Assembly (NCBI GenBank): GCA_016214955.1
Contig: JACRMN010000022.1
Span: forward strand, 1 to 64,000
Direction: 5' to 3'
Source: Deltaproteobacteria bacterium
Lineage (GTDB): Bacteria; Myxococcota; Myxococcia; Myxococcales; Anaeromyxobacteraceae
Length of the DNA: 64,000 bases
A model generated the notes under the pieces. It did no database searches and had not been told where the DNA came from. It saw only the letters and a program-made list of their open reading frames with translations. The translations under genes and the position numbers were made by a program. Positions 1 through 7,448 of the stretch are shown here, piece by piece (position 1 is the stretch's first letter; each line of letters begins with the position of its first letter).

Positions 1-1143
1 GGCGAGCCGCTCGAGCGTCTTCCGGGCCTCGTCGATGGGGGCGAGGACGGCGTCGAGGGTGGCGTTGACGCCGGCCACCACCTTCTGGAAGTCGCCCTGG
101 TGCTTCCCGGCGTCGGCGCGGGTGGAGAGCTTGCCCTCGACGGCCGCCTTGGAGAGGGCGTGGGCGTCCTGGACCAAGAGGTTCACCGCGTCGATGCAGC
201 GGTTCAGCGCCTCGATGATCTGGTTGAAGTCGCCCGCGTAGCTGTCGGTGATCCGGGGCGGGATGTCCCCCCTGGAGATGCGGGTGACGTAGTCCTGGGT
301 GACCTGGATGGGCTTCTGGAAGGCGTCCATGGTCCGGTTGACGCCGGCCACCACCGGCTGGAACTCGGCGTTGACCGCCGCCAGGTCGCCGCGGGTCCGG
401 AGCTCGCCGGCCTCGACGGCACGGGTGAGCTTCTCGGCCTCGGACACCAGCCCCCGGATGGCGCCGTCGATGGAGCGGGCCAGGAAGAAGCCCATGGCCA
501 TCAGGGTCGCGGCGATGGCCACCAGCGCCACCGCCAGCGAGACGCCCACGGCCTTCTCCACCTGGCCGGCCTCCTCGTCGAGGGCCCGGGCGTCGGCGGC
601 GGTCTGCTCGAGCAGCTTCTTGACGGTGTCGACCACCGGCGCCGAGGACCGGTACATGGCCGAGTAGGTCTCGGCGATGCGCCGGTCCAGCGCCTCGGCC
701 CGCGCCGCCTGGGCGCCCGCCCGCTCGCGCTCCTGCACCGCCTCCTGGAAGGCGCCCACGTCCCGCTTCCAGCGCTCCGCGGCCGGCCCGTAGGCCTTCC
801 AGAGCTCCGCCGTCCTGGCGCCGTGGGGCAGGGCGCCGTAGCTCCGCGCGGACGCCTCCACCCGCTCCACCGCGGCGGCGAAGCGCTTGCGGGCGTCGTC
901 GCGCAGCTCGGCGGCGAGCACCGGGCTGCTCATCACCGCCCCGTTGGCGCGCACCGCCGTCTCCGACTGGCGCAGCGTCTGGAGCGCCTCGGTGCTGGGC
1001 AGCTTGCGCTGCGAGAAGTTGTCGACGATGGCGCCGAGCTGCCCGGCGTTGCGCCAGCTCACCGCGGCCAGGACGGCCACCAGGAACAGCACCGCGCCGA
1101 AGGCGGTCAGGATCCGGCCCCTCATCCTCATCCTTGCGAACAT
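1..1143 (-). CDS. Methyl-accepting chemotaxis protein, N-terminal part (runs off left edge)
   Basis: Transmembrane chemoreceptor. The minus-strand frame stays open from an ATG at 1143 to base 1 (381 codons), so the methyl-accepting signalling domain lies outside the window. The start has a GGGGAG ribosome site about 6 nt upstream. Visible in order: a membrane helix near residues 9-28, a helical periplasmic sensor rich in Ala/Glu/Arg resembling the four-helix-bundle type, a second membrane helix near residue 205, then tandem HAMP-like units with the motifs [12 protein letters not shown] and AVEGKLSTRADAGKHQGDF. The HAMP region is almost identical to that of the receptor at 7449-9632, including about 85 identical bases. 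It diverges from xseA. The ligand is unknown. Receptor identity is secure; sensor type is inferred. Confidence 0.9.
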   Translation of the reverse strand, partial: MFARMRMRGRILTAFGAVLFLVAVLAAVSWRNAGQLGAIVDNFSQRKLPSTEALQTLRQSETAVRANGAVMSSPVLAAELRDDARKRFAAAVERVEASARSYGALPHGARTAELWKAYGPAAERWKRDVGAFQEAVQERERAGAQAARAEALDRRIAETYSAMYRSSAPVVDTVKKLLEQTAADARALDEEAGQVEKAVGVSLAVALVAIAATLMAMGFFLARSIDGAIRGLVSEAEKLTRAVEAGELRTRGDLAAVNAEFQPVVAGVNRTMDAFQKPIQVTQDYVTRISRGDIPPRITDSYAGDFNQIIEALNRCIDAVNLLVQDAHALSKAAVEGKLSTRADAGKHQGDFQKVVAGVNATLDAVLAPIDEARKTLERLA

Positions 1144-1383
1144 GGCGTCTCCCCTGCGTGTCGGCGCCGGCCGCGAGGCCGGTGCGGTGCGTCATGCATC
1201 CTCGGTCCCACACGCAGGAGCGGTGCCCGCGCCGAACTGCGTCAGGCCGCCACCGAGCTCCGTGTCGGCGCCGGGTTGGAGGCGCGCGCTCCCGCGCCGG
1301 AGGTGGGTGCGCGGCGCGGCTGGGCCGGCGCAACCCTCCCCGTGTGGCTTGCCGTGCACCCGGCCCGGCGCCAAGATGCCCGC

Positions 1384-2832
1384 GTGCCTCCTCCCGCCCG
1401 GCCGCCCCGCTCCGGCGACACCCTCGACCTCTTCGCCGCGCCCTCCGCCGAGCGGCGCACCGTCTCGGTCGGCGAGCTGACCCGGCAGCTCCAGGGGGCG
1501 GTCGAGCCCCGCTTCCGCAACCTGTGGGTGGCGGGCGAGGTGGCCAACCTGCGCCGCCAGTCGAGCGGCCACCTCTACCTCTCGCTCAAGGACGACGAGG
1601 CGGTGATCGGGGCGGTGGTCTGGGCCACCCAGGCGCGCCGGCTGCGCTTCGACCTGGCCGACGGCCAGGAGGTGCTGGCCAGGGGCTCGGTGGAGATCTA
1701 CCCGCCCCACGGCAAGTACCAGCTCGTCGTCCAGGAGCTGGAGCCGCGCGGCGCCGGGGCCCGGGCGTTGCTGCTCCAGCAGGTGAAGGAGCGGCTGCAG
1801 AAGGACGGGCTGCTCGATCCGGCCCGCAAGCGGCGGCTGCCCTTCCTGCCGCGCCGCATCGGCGTGGCCACCAGCCCCACCGGCGCGGCGCTGCGCGACT
1901 TCCTGCGGGTGCTCTCGGCGCGCTTCCCCAACCTGCCGGTGCTGGTTGCCCCGTGCCGGGTGCAGGGCGAGGGGGCCGCGGCCACGGTGATCTCGGCGGT
2001 GAGGGCGCTGGTGCGCGCCGGCTGCGACCTGGTGGTGGTGACCCGCGGCGGCGGCTCGCAGGAGGACCTGTGGGAGTTCAACGACGAGCGGCTGGCGCGG
2101 GCCCTGGCCGCGTGCCCGGTACCGGTGGTGAGCGCGGTGGGGCACGAGGTGGACGTGACAGTGGCCGACCTGGTGGCCGACGTCCGGGCCGCCACGCCCA
2201 CCCACGCCGCGCAGCTCGTGGTCCCGGAGAAGGCCGAGCTCGAGGCGCGGGTCGGCGAGCTGCGCGCGCGGCTGCTGCGGGCTGGGACCAACGACCTCGA
2301 GCGGCGCCGGGCGGTGCTCCGGGCCCTCCAGGCCGAGCTGGCCGACCCGGGGACGCTCCTCTCCCGCGAGCGCCACCGGCTCGCCGACCTGGAGCACCGG
2401 GCCGAGGGGGCGCTGCGCGAGCGGGCGCGGCGGAGCCGGGCGCTGCTGCGCGGGCTGGCGGAGCGGATGGCGCGCCAGGAGCCGCGGGCCCGGGTGCGGG
2501 CGCTGGCGCGGCGCCTGGGCGAGGCGCGGCGCCGGCTCGACGCCTGGCGGGCCGGGGCGCTCCCGGGCCGGCGGCTGGCGCTGGCCCGGCTGGCGGCGCG
2601 GCTCGAGCCGGCCAACGTGGCCCGGATGCTGGAGCGCGGCTTCGCGCTGGTGCTGCGGGAGGGCCGGCCGGTGTCGGACAGCGGCCGGGTGGCGGCGGGC
2701 GAGCGGCTGCAGGTGGCGCTCTCCCGGGGCTGGCTCGACGTCACCGTCGACGCCCGGGACCGCGGCGGCGATCCGCTGCCGGGGAGGGCGGGGGAGGGGC
2801 GGAAGCCGCGCGATCCGCGCGGCGGCGGGTGA
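1384..2832 (+). CDS. xseA: Exodeoxyribonuclease VII large subunit
   Basis: Catalytic large subunit of exonuclease VII, which degrades single-stranded DNA to short oligonucleotides and acts in repair and recombination in the cytoplasm. About 482 residues, the usual family length. An N-terminal OB-fold runs through VGELTRQLQ and LWVAGEVANLRRQSSGHLYL. The catalytic core follows with GVATSPTGAALRDFL, VVVTRGGGSQEDLWEFND and PVVSAVGHEVDVTVADLVAD. A long Arg/Ala/Leu coiled-coil and the family C-terminal piece (ERGFALVLREGRPV) complete it. The GTG at 1384 is my start because the OB-fold begins about 25 residues later; GTGs at 1342 and 1354 are alternatives and no Shine-Dalgarno sequence decides. The small subunit follows 85 nt downstream. 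Confidence 0.93.
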   Translation: MPPPARPPRSGDTLDLFAAPSAERRTVSVGELTRQLQGAVEPRFRNLWVAGEVANLRRQSSGHLYLSLKDDEAVIGAVVWATQARRLRFDLADGQEVLARGSVEIYPPHGKYQLVVQELEPRGAGARALLLQQVKERLQKDGLLDPARKRRLPFLPRRIGVATSPTGAALRDFLRVLSARFPNLPVLVAPCRVQGEGAAATVISAVRALVRAGCDLVVVTRGGGSQEDLWEFNDERLARALAACPVPVVSAVGHEVDVTVADLVADVRAATPTHAAQLVVPEKAELEARVGELRARLLRAGTNDLERRRAVLRALQAELADPGTLLSRERHRLADLEHRAEGALRERARRSRALLRGLAERMARQEPRARVRALARRLGEARRRLDAWRAGALPGRRLALARLAARLEPANVARMLERGFALVLREGRPVSDSGRVAAGERLQVALSRGWLDVTVDARDRGGDPLPGRAGEGRKPRDPRGGG

Positions 2833-2917
2833 GGTCCTCCCCGCCGCGGAGCGGGAGCATCGCCCGTTGATCGCCCGGCCCGGTGCTGTTAAGGACCCAT
2901 CGTTCCAGGAGGTGCGC

Positions 2918-3190
2918 GTGAGCCCGAAGAGCGAGCCCAGGGGAGCGCAGCCGGAGGCCCCCGAGGCCTACGAGCAGCTCGTCTCCCGCCTGGAGAAGCT
3001 GGTGGGCGAGCTGGAAGGCGGCGGCCTGCCGCTGGAGCAGTCGCTGGAGCGCTTCGCCGAGGGGATGAAGCTGGCCGGCGAGGCGCAGCGCAAGCTCGAC
3101 GAGGCCGAGCGCCGGATCGAGAAGCTGGTGCGCGCCGCCGACGGCGGCGAGGAGGCGGTCCCGCTCGACGCCCCCGAGGAGACGCGATGA
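2918..3190 (+). CDS. xseB: Exodeoxyribonuclease VII small subunit
   Basis: Small subunit that binds the XseA coiled-coil to form active exonuclease VII. The GTG start at 2918 is preceded by AGGAGG (2906-2911) at 6 nt spacing, far better than the in-frame TTG at 2867. The 90-residue product is helical with the family pattern [34 protein letters not shown] and a heptad-like Leu/Ala helix. The C-terminus is short and acidic. Its TGA overlaps the ATG of the response regulator (ATGA at 3187), so the two are translationally coupled. Together with ispA and dxs this resembles the enterobacterial xseB-ispA-dxs order. Confidence 0.92.
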   Translation: MSPKSEPRGAQPEAPEAYEQLVSRLEKLVGELEGGGLPLEQSLERFAEGMKLAGEAQRKLDEAERRIEKLVRAADGGEEAVPLDAPEETR

Positions 3191-3606
3191 CCGAGCCGGA
3201 GGCTGGGAAGCCCAAGGTCATCATCGTCGACGACGACCGCGACACCCGCGAGATGCTGACGCTGGCGCTCGAGCTGGAGGGGTTCGAGGTCTCGCAGGCG
3301 GCCAACGGCCTGCGCCTCATCTCGGCCATGCACGTGGACCGGCCCGACGTCATCCTCCTCGACGTGATGATGAGCTGGATCGACGGCTTCGAGCTCTGCC
3401 GCGCCATCAAGAAGAACGAGGATTTCGCCGACATCCCGGTGATCTTCGTCTCCGCCCGCAAGAGCACCGAGGACGAGCGGGCCGGCATGGAGGCCGGGGC
3501 GGTGGACTACTTCGCCAAGCCCCTCGACGTCGACCGGCTCATCGCCCGCATCCGCGAGATCCTGGCCACCCCCCGGCCCACCCATCCCACGCCCGCGCCT
3601 GCCTAG
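3187..3606 (+). CDS. Single-domain response regulator (CheY-like receiver)
   Basis: Stand-alone phosphoreceiver domain of 139 residues with no output domain. The acidic pocket is [12 protein letters not shown]. The phosphoacceptor Asp sits in [16 protein letters not shown], where the usual Pro of the MPxMDG turn is replaced (MSWIDG). The switch Ser lies in VIFVSARKS and the conserved Lys in [12 protein letters not shown] short Pro/Thr/His tail ends the protein. It is coupled to xseB by a 4-nt overlap and precedes the isoprenoid genes, an unexpected position for a signalling protein. The partner kinase is unknown and none lies nearby. Function beyond phosphotransfer signalling is not inferable. 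Confidence 0.9.
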   Translation: MTEPEAGKPKVIIVDDDRDTREMLTLALELEGFEVSQAANGLRLISAMHVDRPDVILLDVMMSWIDGFELCRAIKKNEDFADIPVIFVSARKSTEDERAGMEAGAVDYFAKPLDVDRLIARIREILATPRPTHPTPAPA

Positions 3607-3628
3607 GCGCGCGCCGCCGCGCCTGTGC

Positions 3629-3634
3629 TAGAAC
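3629..3634 (+). promoter_or_regulatory. Possible -10 element (TAGAAC) just upstream of ispA
   Basis: TAGAAC lies 10 nt before the ispA GTG, in a 38-nt gap that has no Shine-Dalgarno sequence. No recognisable -35 box is present. It matches the spacing of other start-proximal -10-like hexamers in this window, so it may give a nearly leaderless transcript; read-through from xseB is equally possible. Confidence 0.3.
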
Positions 3635-3644
3635 CGGCCCCTCC

Positions 3645-4526
3645 GTGAACGCCCCGTATCCCATCGAGGCCGCGCTTCGCGACCTGGCCGCGCGCGTCGA
3701 GGGCCAGCTCCGGGCCGCCGCCGAGCGGCAGGGCCTGGCCGGGCCGCCGCGCCTGGCCGGTGCCTTCGGCTACGCCCTGCTGGGCGGCGGCAAGCGGCTC
3801 CGGCCGGCGCTGGTGCTGGCCTCGGCCCAGGCGGTGGGCGGCGACGCCTCCGACGGCTCGCTGGCCATGCGCTTCGCGGTGGCGCTGGAGATGGTGCACA
3901 CCTACTCGCTCGTCCACGACGACCTGCCCTGCATGGACGACGACGACCTGCGGCGCGGCCGCCCCACGGTGCACCGGGCCTACGACGAGGCCACCGCCGT
4001 GCTGGTGGGCGACGGGCTGCAGTCGGCCGCCTTCGCCTGGCTGCTGGCCGAGCCCGACGCCCGGGCGGCGGCACTGGCAAGGCTGCTGGCCGACGGGGCA
4101 ACCCGCATGGTGGAGGGGCAGGCGCTCGACATGGCCGCCGAGGGGCGCCGCCTCTCCGAGCCCGAGGTGCACGACCTCATGGCCCGCAAGACCGGGGCGC
4201 TGCTCCAGGCCGCGGTGGTGGGCGGGGCGCTGGCGGGCTGCGGCGAGATCCGCGGCATGGACGAGGTGGGCCGGGAGCTGGGGCTGGCCTTCCAGATCGC
4301 CGACGACCTCCTCGACCTCACCTCCGACGCCGCCACCCTGGGCAAGGCCGCCGGCAAGGACGCCGCCGCCGGCAAGGCCACGCTGCCCTCGCTCGTCGGG
4401 CCGGAGGAGGCCCGGCGCCGCGCCGAGGCGCTCTGCCAGTCGGCCGACGCCCGCCTGGCACCCCTGGGTGCGCGCGCCGACCTGCTGCGCGCCCTGGCCC
4501 GCTACGTCATCACCCGTAGGAGCTGA
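3645..4526 (+). CDS. ispA: Polyprenyl synthetase (farnesyl/geranyl diphosphate synthase)
   Basis: Condenses isopentenyl diphosphate with allylic diphosphates to make C10-C20 prenyl chains for quinones, carotenoids and undecaprenyl carriers. The 293-residue product has the first aspartate-rich motif in LVHDDLPCMDDDDLRRG, the GGGKRLRP substrate-binding Lys/Arg region, and the second aspartate motif in FQIADDLLDLTSD. MARKTGALLQAA is also conserved. The start is GTG at 3645. dxs begins 3 nt after its stop, placing first-step and chain-elongation enzymes in one transcript. Chain length cannot be set from sequence alone, but the size and motifs fit the short-chain IspA group. Confidence 0.9.
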   Translation: MNAPYPIEAALRDLAARVEGQLRAAAERQGLAGPPRLAGAFGYALLGGGKRLRPALVLASAQAVGGDASDGSLAMRFAVALEMVHTYSLVHDDLPCMDDDDLRRGRPTVHRAYDEATAVLVGDGLQSAAFAWLLAEPDARAAALARLLADGATRMVEGQALDMAAEGRRLSEPEVHDLMARKTGALLQAAVVGGALAGCGEIRGMDEVGRELGLAFQIADDLLDLTSDAATLGKAAGKDAAAGKATLPSLVGPEEARRRAEALCQSADARLAPLGARADLLRALARYVITRRS

Positions 4527-4529
4527 TCC

Positions 4530-6446
4530 ATGTCCCGACTGCTCGATCACATCGACTCGCCCGCCGACCTGAAGAAGCTGGACCGCAACCAGCTCCCCCA
4601 GGTGTGCCAGGAGATCCGCGAGGAGATCATCGCCACCTGCGCCCGGAACGGCGGCCACCTCGGCTCCTCCCTGGGGGCGGTGGAGATCAACGTCGCCCTG
4701 CACTGGGTCTTCGACTCGCCCGCCGACAGGCTGGTCTTCGACGTCGGCCACCAGGCCTACGCTCACAAGCTGCTCACCGGCCGCCGCGACCGCTTCCGCA
4801 CCATCCGCACCGAGGGGGGGTTGGCCGGCTTCCCCGAGCGCCACGAGTCGGAGCACGACGCCTTCGGCGTGGGCCACGCCTCCACCGCCGTCTCGGCGGC
4901 GCTGGGCATGATCGAGGCCCGGCAGCTCCAGGGGCAGCCGGGCAAGGTGGTGGCGGTGCTGGGCGACGGCGCCCTGACCGGCGGCGTCGCCTTCGAGGGG
5001 CTCAACCAGGCCGGCTACCTGAAGCGGCAGCTCATCGTGGTGCTCAACGACAACGAGATGTCCATCTCGCCCAACGTCGGCGCCATGAGCGAGTGGCTCT
5101 CCAAGAAGTTCACCTCCCGCACCTACAACCGCTGGCGCCATGCCGCCAAGGACCTGCTGCGCCACGTGCCCCGCGGTGGCGAGGCCATCCTCGCCATCCG
5201 GCACGCCATCAGCGCCACCAAGGCGCTGGTGACCCCGGGCATGCTCTTCGAGGGGCTGGGCTTCCACTACGTGGGGCCGGTCGACGGCCACGACGTGCTG
5301 GGCCTCACCGAGGCGCTGGGCAAGCTGGCCCTCTTCGACGGACCCACGCTGCTCCACGCCATCACCACCAAGGGCAAGGGCTACCGCCCGGCCGAGAGCG
5401 ATCTGGCCACCCGCGGCCACGGGCTCTCCTTCTTCGACGTGAAGACCGGCGAACCGGTGAAGAAGGGCGGCGGCAAGGCCTTCACCGACGTCTTCGCCGA
5501 GGCGATCTGCGAGCAGATGCAGCGCGACCCGCGGGTGGTGGCCATCACCGCCGCCATGCTGGAGGGCACCGGCCTCATCAAGGCCAAGAAGCTCTTCCCC
5601 GAGCGCACCTACGACGTGGGCATCGCCGAGCAGCACGCCGTCACCTTCGCCGCCGGCCTGGCCTGCGAGGGGATCCGGCCGGTGGTGGCCATCTACTCCA
5701 CCTTCCTGCAGCGGGCCTACGACCAGATCATCCACGACGTGGCCCTGCAGCAGCTCCCCGTGACCTTCGCGCTCGACCGCGGCGGCCTGGTGGGCGCCGA
5801 CGGCAAGACGCACCAGGGGGCCTTCGACCTCTCCTACCTGCGCTGCGTCCCGGGGATGGTGGTGATGGCCCCCTCCGACGAGAACGAGATGCGCCACGCG
5901 CTGGCCACGGCCCTGGCCCACCCCGGCCCGGTGGCCTTCCGGTTCCCCCGCGGCTCGGCCATGGGGGTGCAGCTCGATCCCGAGCCCCTGGTGCTGCCGA
6001 TGGGCAAGGGCCGGGTGCTGCGCGACGGCGGGAAGACGCCCGACGTGGCCATCCTGGCGGCCGGGACCTGCGCTCACGCCGCGGTGGCTGCCTCCGAGGC
6101 GCTGGCCCGCGACGGCATCGCCGCCACCGTGATCGACGCCCGCTTCGTGAAGCCGCTCGACGCCGAGCTGGTGTGCGCCGCGGCCTCGGCCGCCCGCCGG
6201 GTGGTGACGGTGGAGGAGTCGGCCCTGGCCGGCGGCTTCGGCTCCGCGGTGCTGGAGTGCCTGGAGGAGGCCGGCCTGCTGCAGAAGGTGCAGGTGCACC
6301 GCCTCGGCATCCCGGACCGCTTCATCACCCACGGCGACGCCCAGAAGCAGCGCGGCGAGCTGGGCTTCGATGCCCGCGGCATCGCCGAGGCGGCCCGCAC
6401 GCTGGTGGGCGTCAGGCCCAACGTGGCCGAGCGCGGCCTGGCCTAG
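4530..6446 (+). CDS. dxs: 1-deoxy-D-xylulose-5-phosphate synthase
   Basis: First enzyme of the MEP isoprenoid pathway: it joins pyruvate and glyceraldehyde-3-phosphate using thiamine diphosphate. The 638-residue length is typical. The thiamine/Mg site is visible as VLGDGALTGGVAFEGLNQ followed by VVLNDNEMSISPNVG. Other family blocks are RNGGHLGSSLGAVE near the N-terminus, FDVGHQAYAHKLLTGR, and DVGIAEQHAVTFAAGLA with the catalytic Glu. The C-terminal transketolase domain ends in a normal position. It lies between ispA and tlyA with tiny gaps, as in many proteobacterial isoprenoid operons. Confidence 0.97.
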   Translation: MSRLLDHIDSPADLKKLDRNQLPQVCQEIREEIIATCARNGGHLGSSLGAVEINVALHWVFDSPADRLVFDVGHQAYAHKLLTGRRDRFRTIRTEGGLAGFPERHESEHDAFGVGHASTAVSAALGMIEARQLQGQPGKVVAVLGDGALTGGVAFEGLNQAGYLKRQLIVVLNDNEMSISPNVGAMSEWLSKKFTSRTYNRWRHAAKDLLRHVPRGGEAILAIRHAISATKALVTPGMLFEGLGFHYVGPVDGHDVLGLTEALGKLALFDGPTLLHAITTKGKGYRPAESDLATRGHGLSFFDVKTGEPVKKGGGKAFTDVFAEAICEQMQRDPRVVAITAAMLEGTGLIKAKKLFPERTYDVGIAEQHAVTFAAGLACEGIRPVVAIYSTFLQRAYDQIIHDVALQQLPVTFALDRGGLVGADGKTHQGAFDLSYLRCVPGMVVMAPSDENEMRHALATALAHPGPVAFRFPRGSAMGVQLDPEPLVLPMGKGRVLRDGGKTPDVAILAAGTCAHAAVAASEALARDGIAATVIDARFVKPLDAELVCAAASAARRVVTVEESALAGGFGSAVLECLEEAGLLQKVQVHRLGIPDRFITHGDAQKQRGELGFDARGIAEAARTLVGVRPNVAERGLA

Positions 6447-6452
6447 CGGGGG

Positions 6453-7196
6453 ATGGCGCCCCGCCGGCAGCGCATCGATCTGCTGCTCGTCGAGCGGGGC
6501 CTGGCCTCGTCGCGCACCCAGGCGCAGGCGCTGGTGCTGGCCGGGGCGGTGGTGGCCGCCGACCAGCGGGTGGACAAGCCGGGGCAGCTCGTCGACCCCG
6601 AGGCGCCGCTCCGGCTCAAGGAGGACGCGGCCCCGCAGCGCTACGTGTCCCGCGGGGCGCTGAAGCTGGAGCGCGCCCTGGAGCTCTTCCCCGTGGACCC
6701 CGCCGGCAAGCGCTGCGCAGATCTGGGCGCCTCCACCGGCGGCTTCACCGACCTCCTGCTGCAGCGCGGGGCGGCGCTGGTGTACGCGGTGGACGTGGGT
6801 TACGGGCAGCTCCACCCGCGCCTGCGCGGCGACCCGCGGGTGGTGGTCCGCGAGCGGGAGAACGCGCGCCACCTCGCCGCCGGCGCCTTCGGCGAGCCGG
6901 TGGACCTGGTGGTGGGCGACCTCTCCTTCATCTCGCTCAGGCTGGTGCTTCCGGCGGTGCGCGCCGTCCTGCGGCCCGGCGGCCAGGCGGTGCTGCTGGT
7001 GAAGCCGCAGTTCGAGGTGGGGAAGGGCGAGGTGGGCAAGGGGGGCGTCGTCCGCGACGACGCCAAGCGGCGTGCCACCCTGGAGGCGGTGGAGGAGGCG
7101 GCCCGGGGGCTGGGGTTCCGGGTCGTGGGCCACGCCGAGTCGCCCATCGAGGGGCCGGCCGGCAACCGGGAGTGGCTGCTGGTGCTGGCCGGGTGA
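6453..7196 (+). CDS. tlyA: TlyA-family rRNA (cytidine-2'-O)-methyltransferase
   Basis: Predicted S4-domain RNA 2'-O-methyltransferase of the TlyA (hemolysin A-like) family, which methylates ribosomal RNA cytidines with S-adenosylmethionine. Residues 4-60 form the S4 RNA-binding domain (IDLLLVERGLASSRTQAQAL). The FtsJ-like Rossmann domain has the SAM-binding motif CADLGASTGGFTDLLLQRG. The catalytic K-D-K-E set is plausible in GALKLERAL, VVGDLSFISL, LLVKPQFEVGKG and GNREWLL. At 247 residues it has normal length. It is the last gene of the xse-isp-dxs run and starts 6 nt after dxs, with a G-rich ribosome site overlapping the dxs stop. Confidence 0.88.
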   Translation: MAPRRQRIDLLLVERGLASSRTQAQALVLAGAVVAADQRVDKPGQLVDPEAPLRLKEDAAPQRYVSRGALKLERALELFPVDPAGKRCADLGASTGGFTDLLLQRGAALVYAVDVGYGQLHPRLRGDPRVVVRERENARHLAAGAFGEPVDLVVGDLSFISLRLVLPAVRAVLRPGGQAVLLVKPQFEVGKGEVGKGGVVRDDAKRRATLEAVEEAARGLGFRVVGHAESPIEGPAGNREWLLVLAG

Positions 7197-7448
7197 GGGT
7201 CGCCGCGGCCCCGCTCCCTGCCGCCCGCGGGGGGGATTCCGGACGGCGGGGTGCCGGCGACCGCGCGTCGACATTCACCCTGCGTCACGACCCTGCGCGG
7301 GCCCGCCCAACCCTGGGCGGCGGCGACCCAGGGTGCCGGCGGCCGTAAACGTCCTGATATGCCGGGTCTTTCCGCCACCGGCCGCGCCGCGGCCGCCGGG
7401 CGCGCCAGATGCAGATCGGGCAGCTGCCTCGCGGTTCCGGAGACCCCC
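7197..7448. promoter_or_regulatory. Non-coding region upstream of the second chemoreceptor, with inverted repeat
   Basis: About 250 bases without a credible gene. ACCCTGGG (7310-7317) and CCCAGGGT (7327-7334) form an 8-bp inverted repeat with a 9-nt spacer, and two further ACCCTGCG half-copies lie just upstream. This could be an operator or an RNA hairpin controlling the receptor. No convincing -35/-10 pair was found. Confidence 0.4.

Noticed and set aside
1144-1383. Extra gene between the receptor and xseA
   Set aside because: Open frames there have no start with a ribosome site and no recognisable sequence; only palindromic G+C-rich DNA is seen.
100-2832. 910-codon open frame starting far upstream of xseA
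   Set aside because: The first 430 codons run antisense to the chemoreceptor at 1-1143 and have no family character. Only the part from about 1384 is XseA.
3603-7274. 1223-codon minus-strand open frame over ispA, dxs and tlyA
   Set aside because: Composition is His/Gly/Ala/Arg-rich with no motifs; it mirrors well-identified genes and is a by-product of high G+C.
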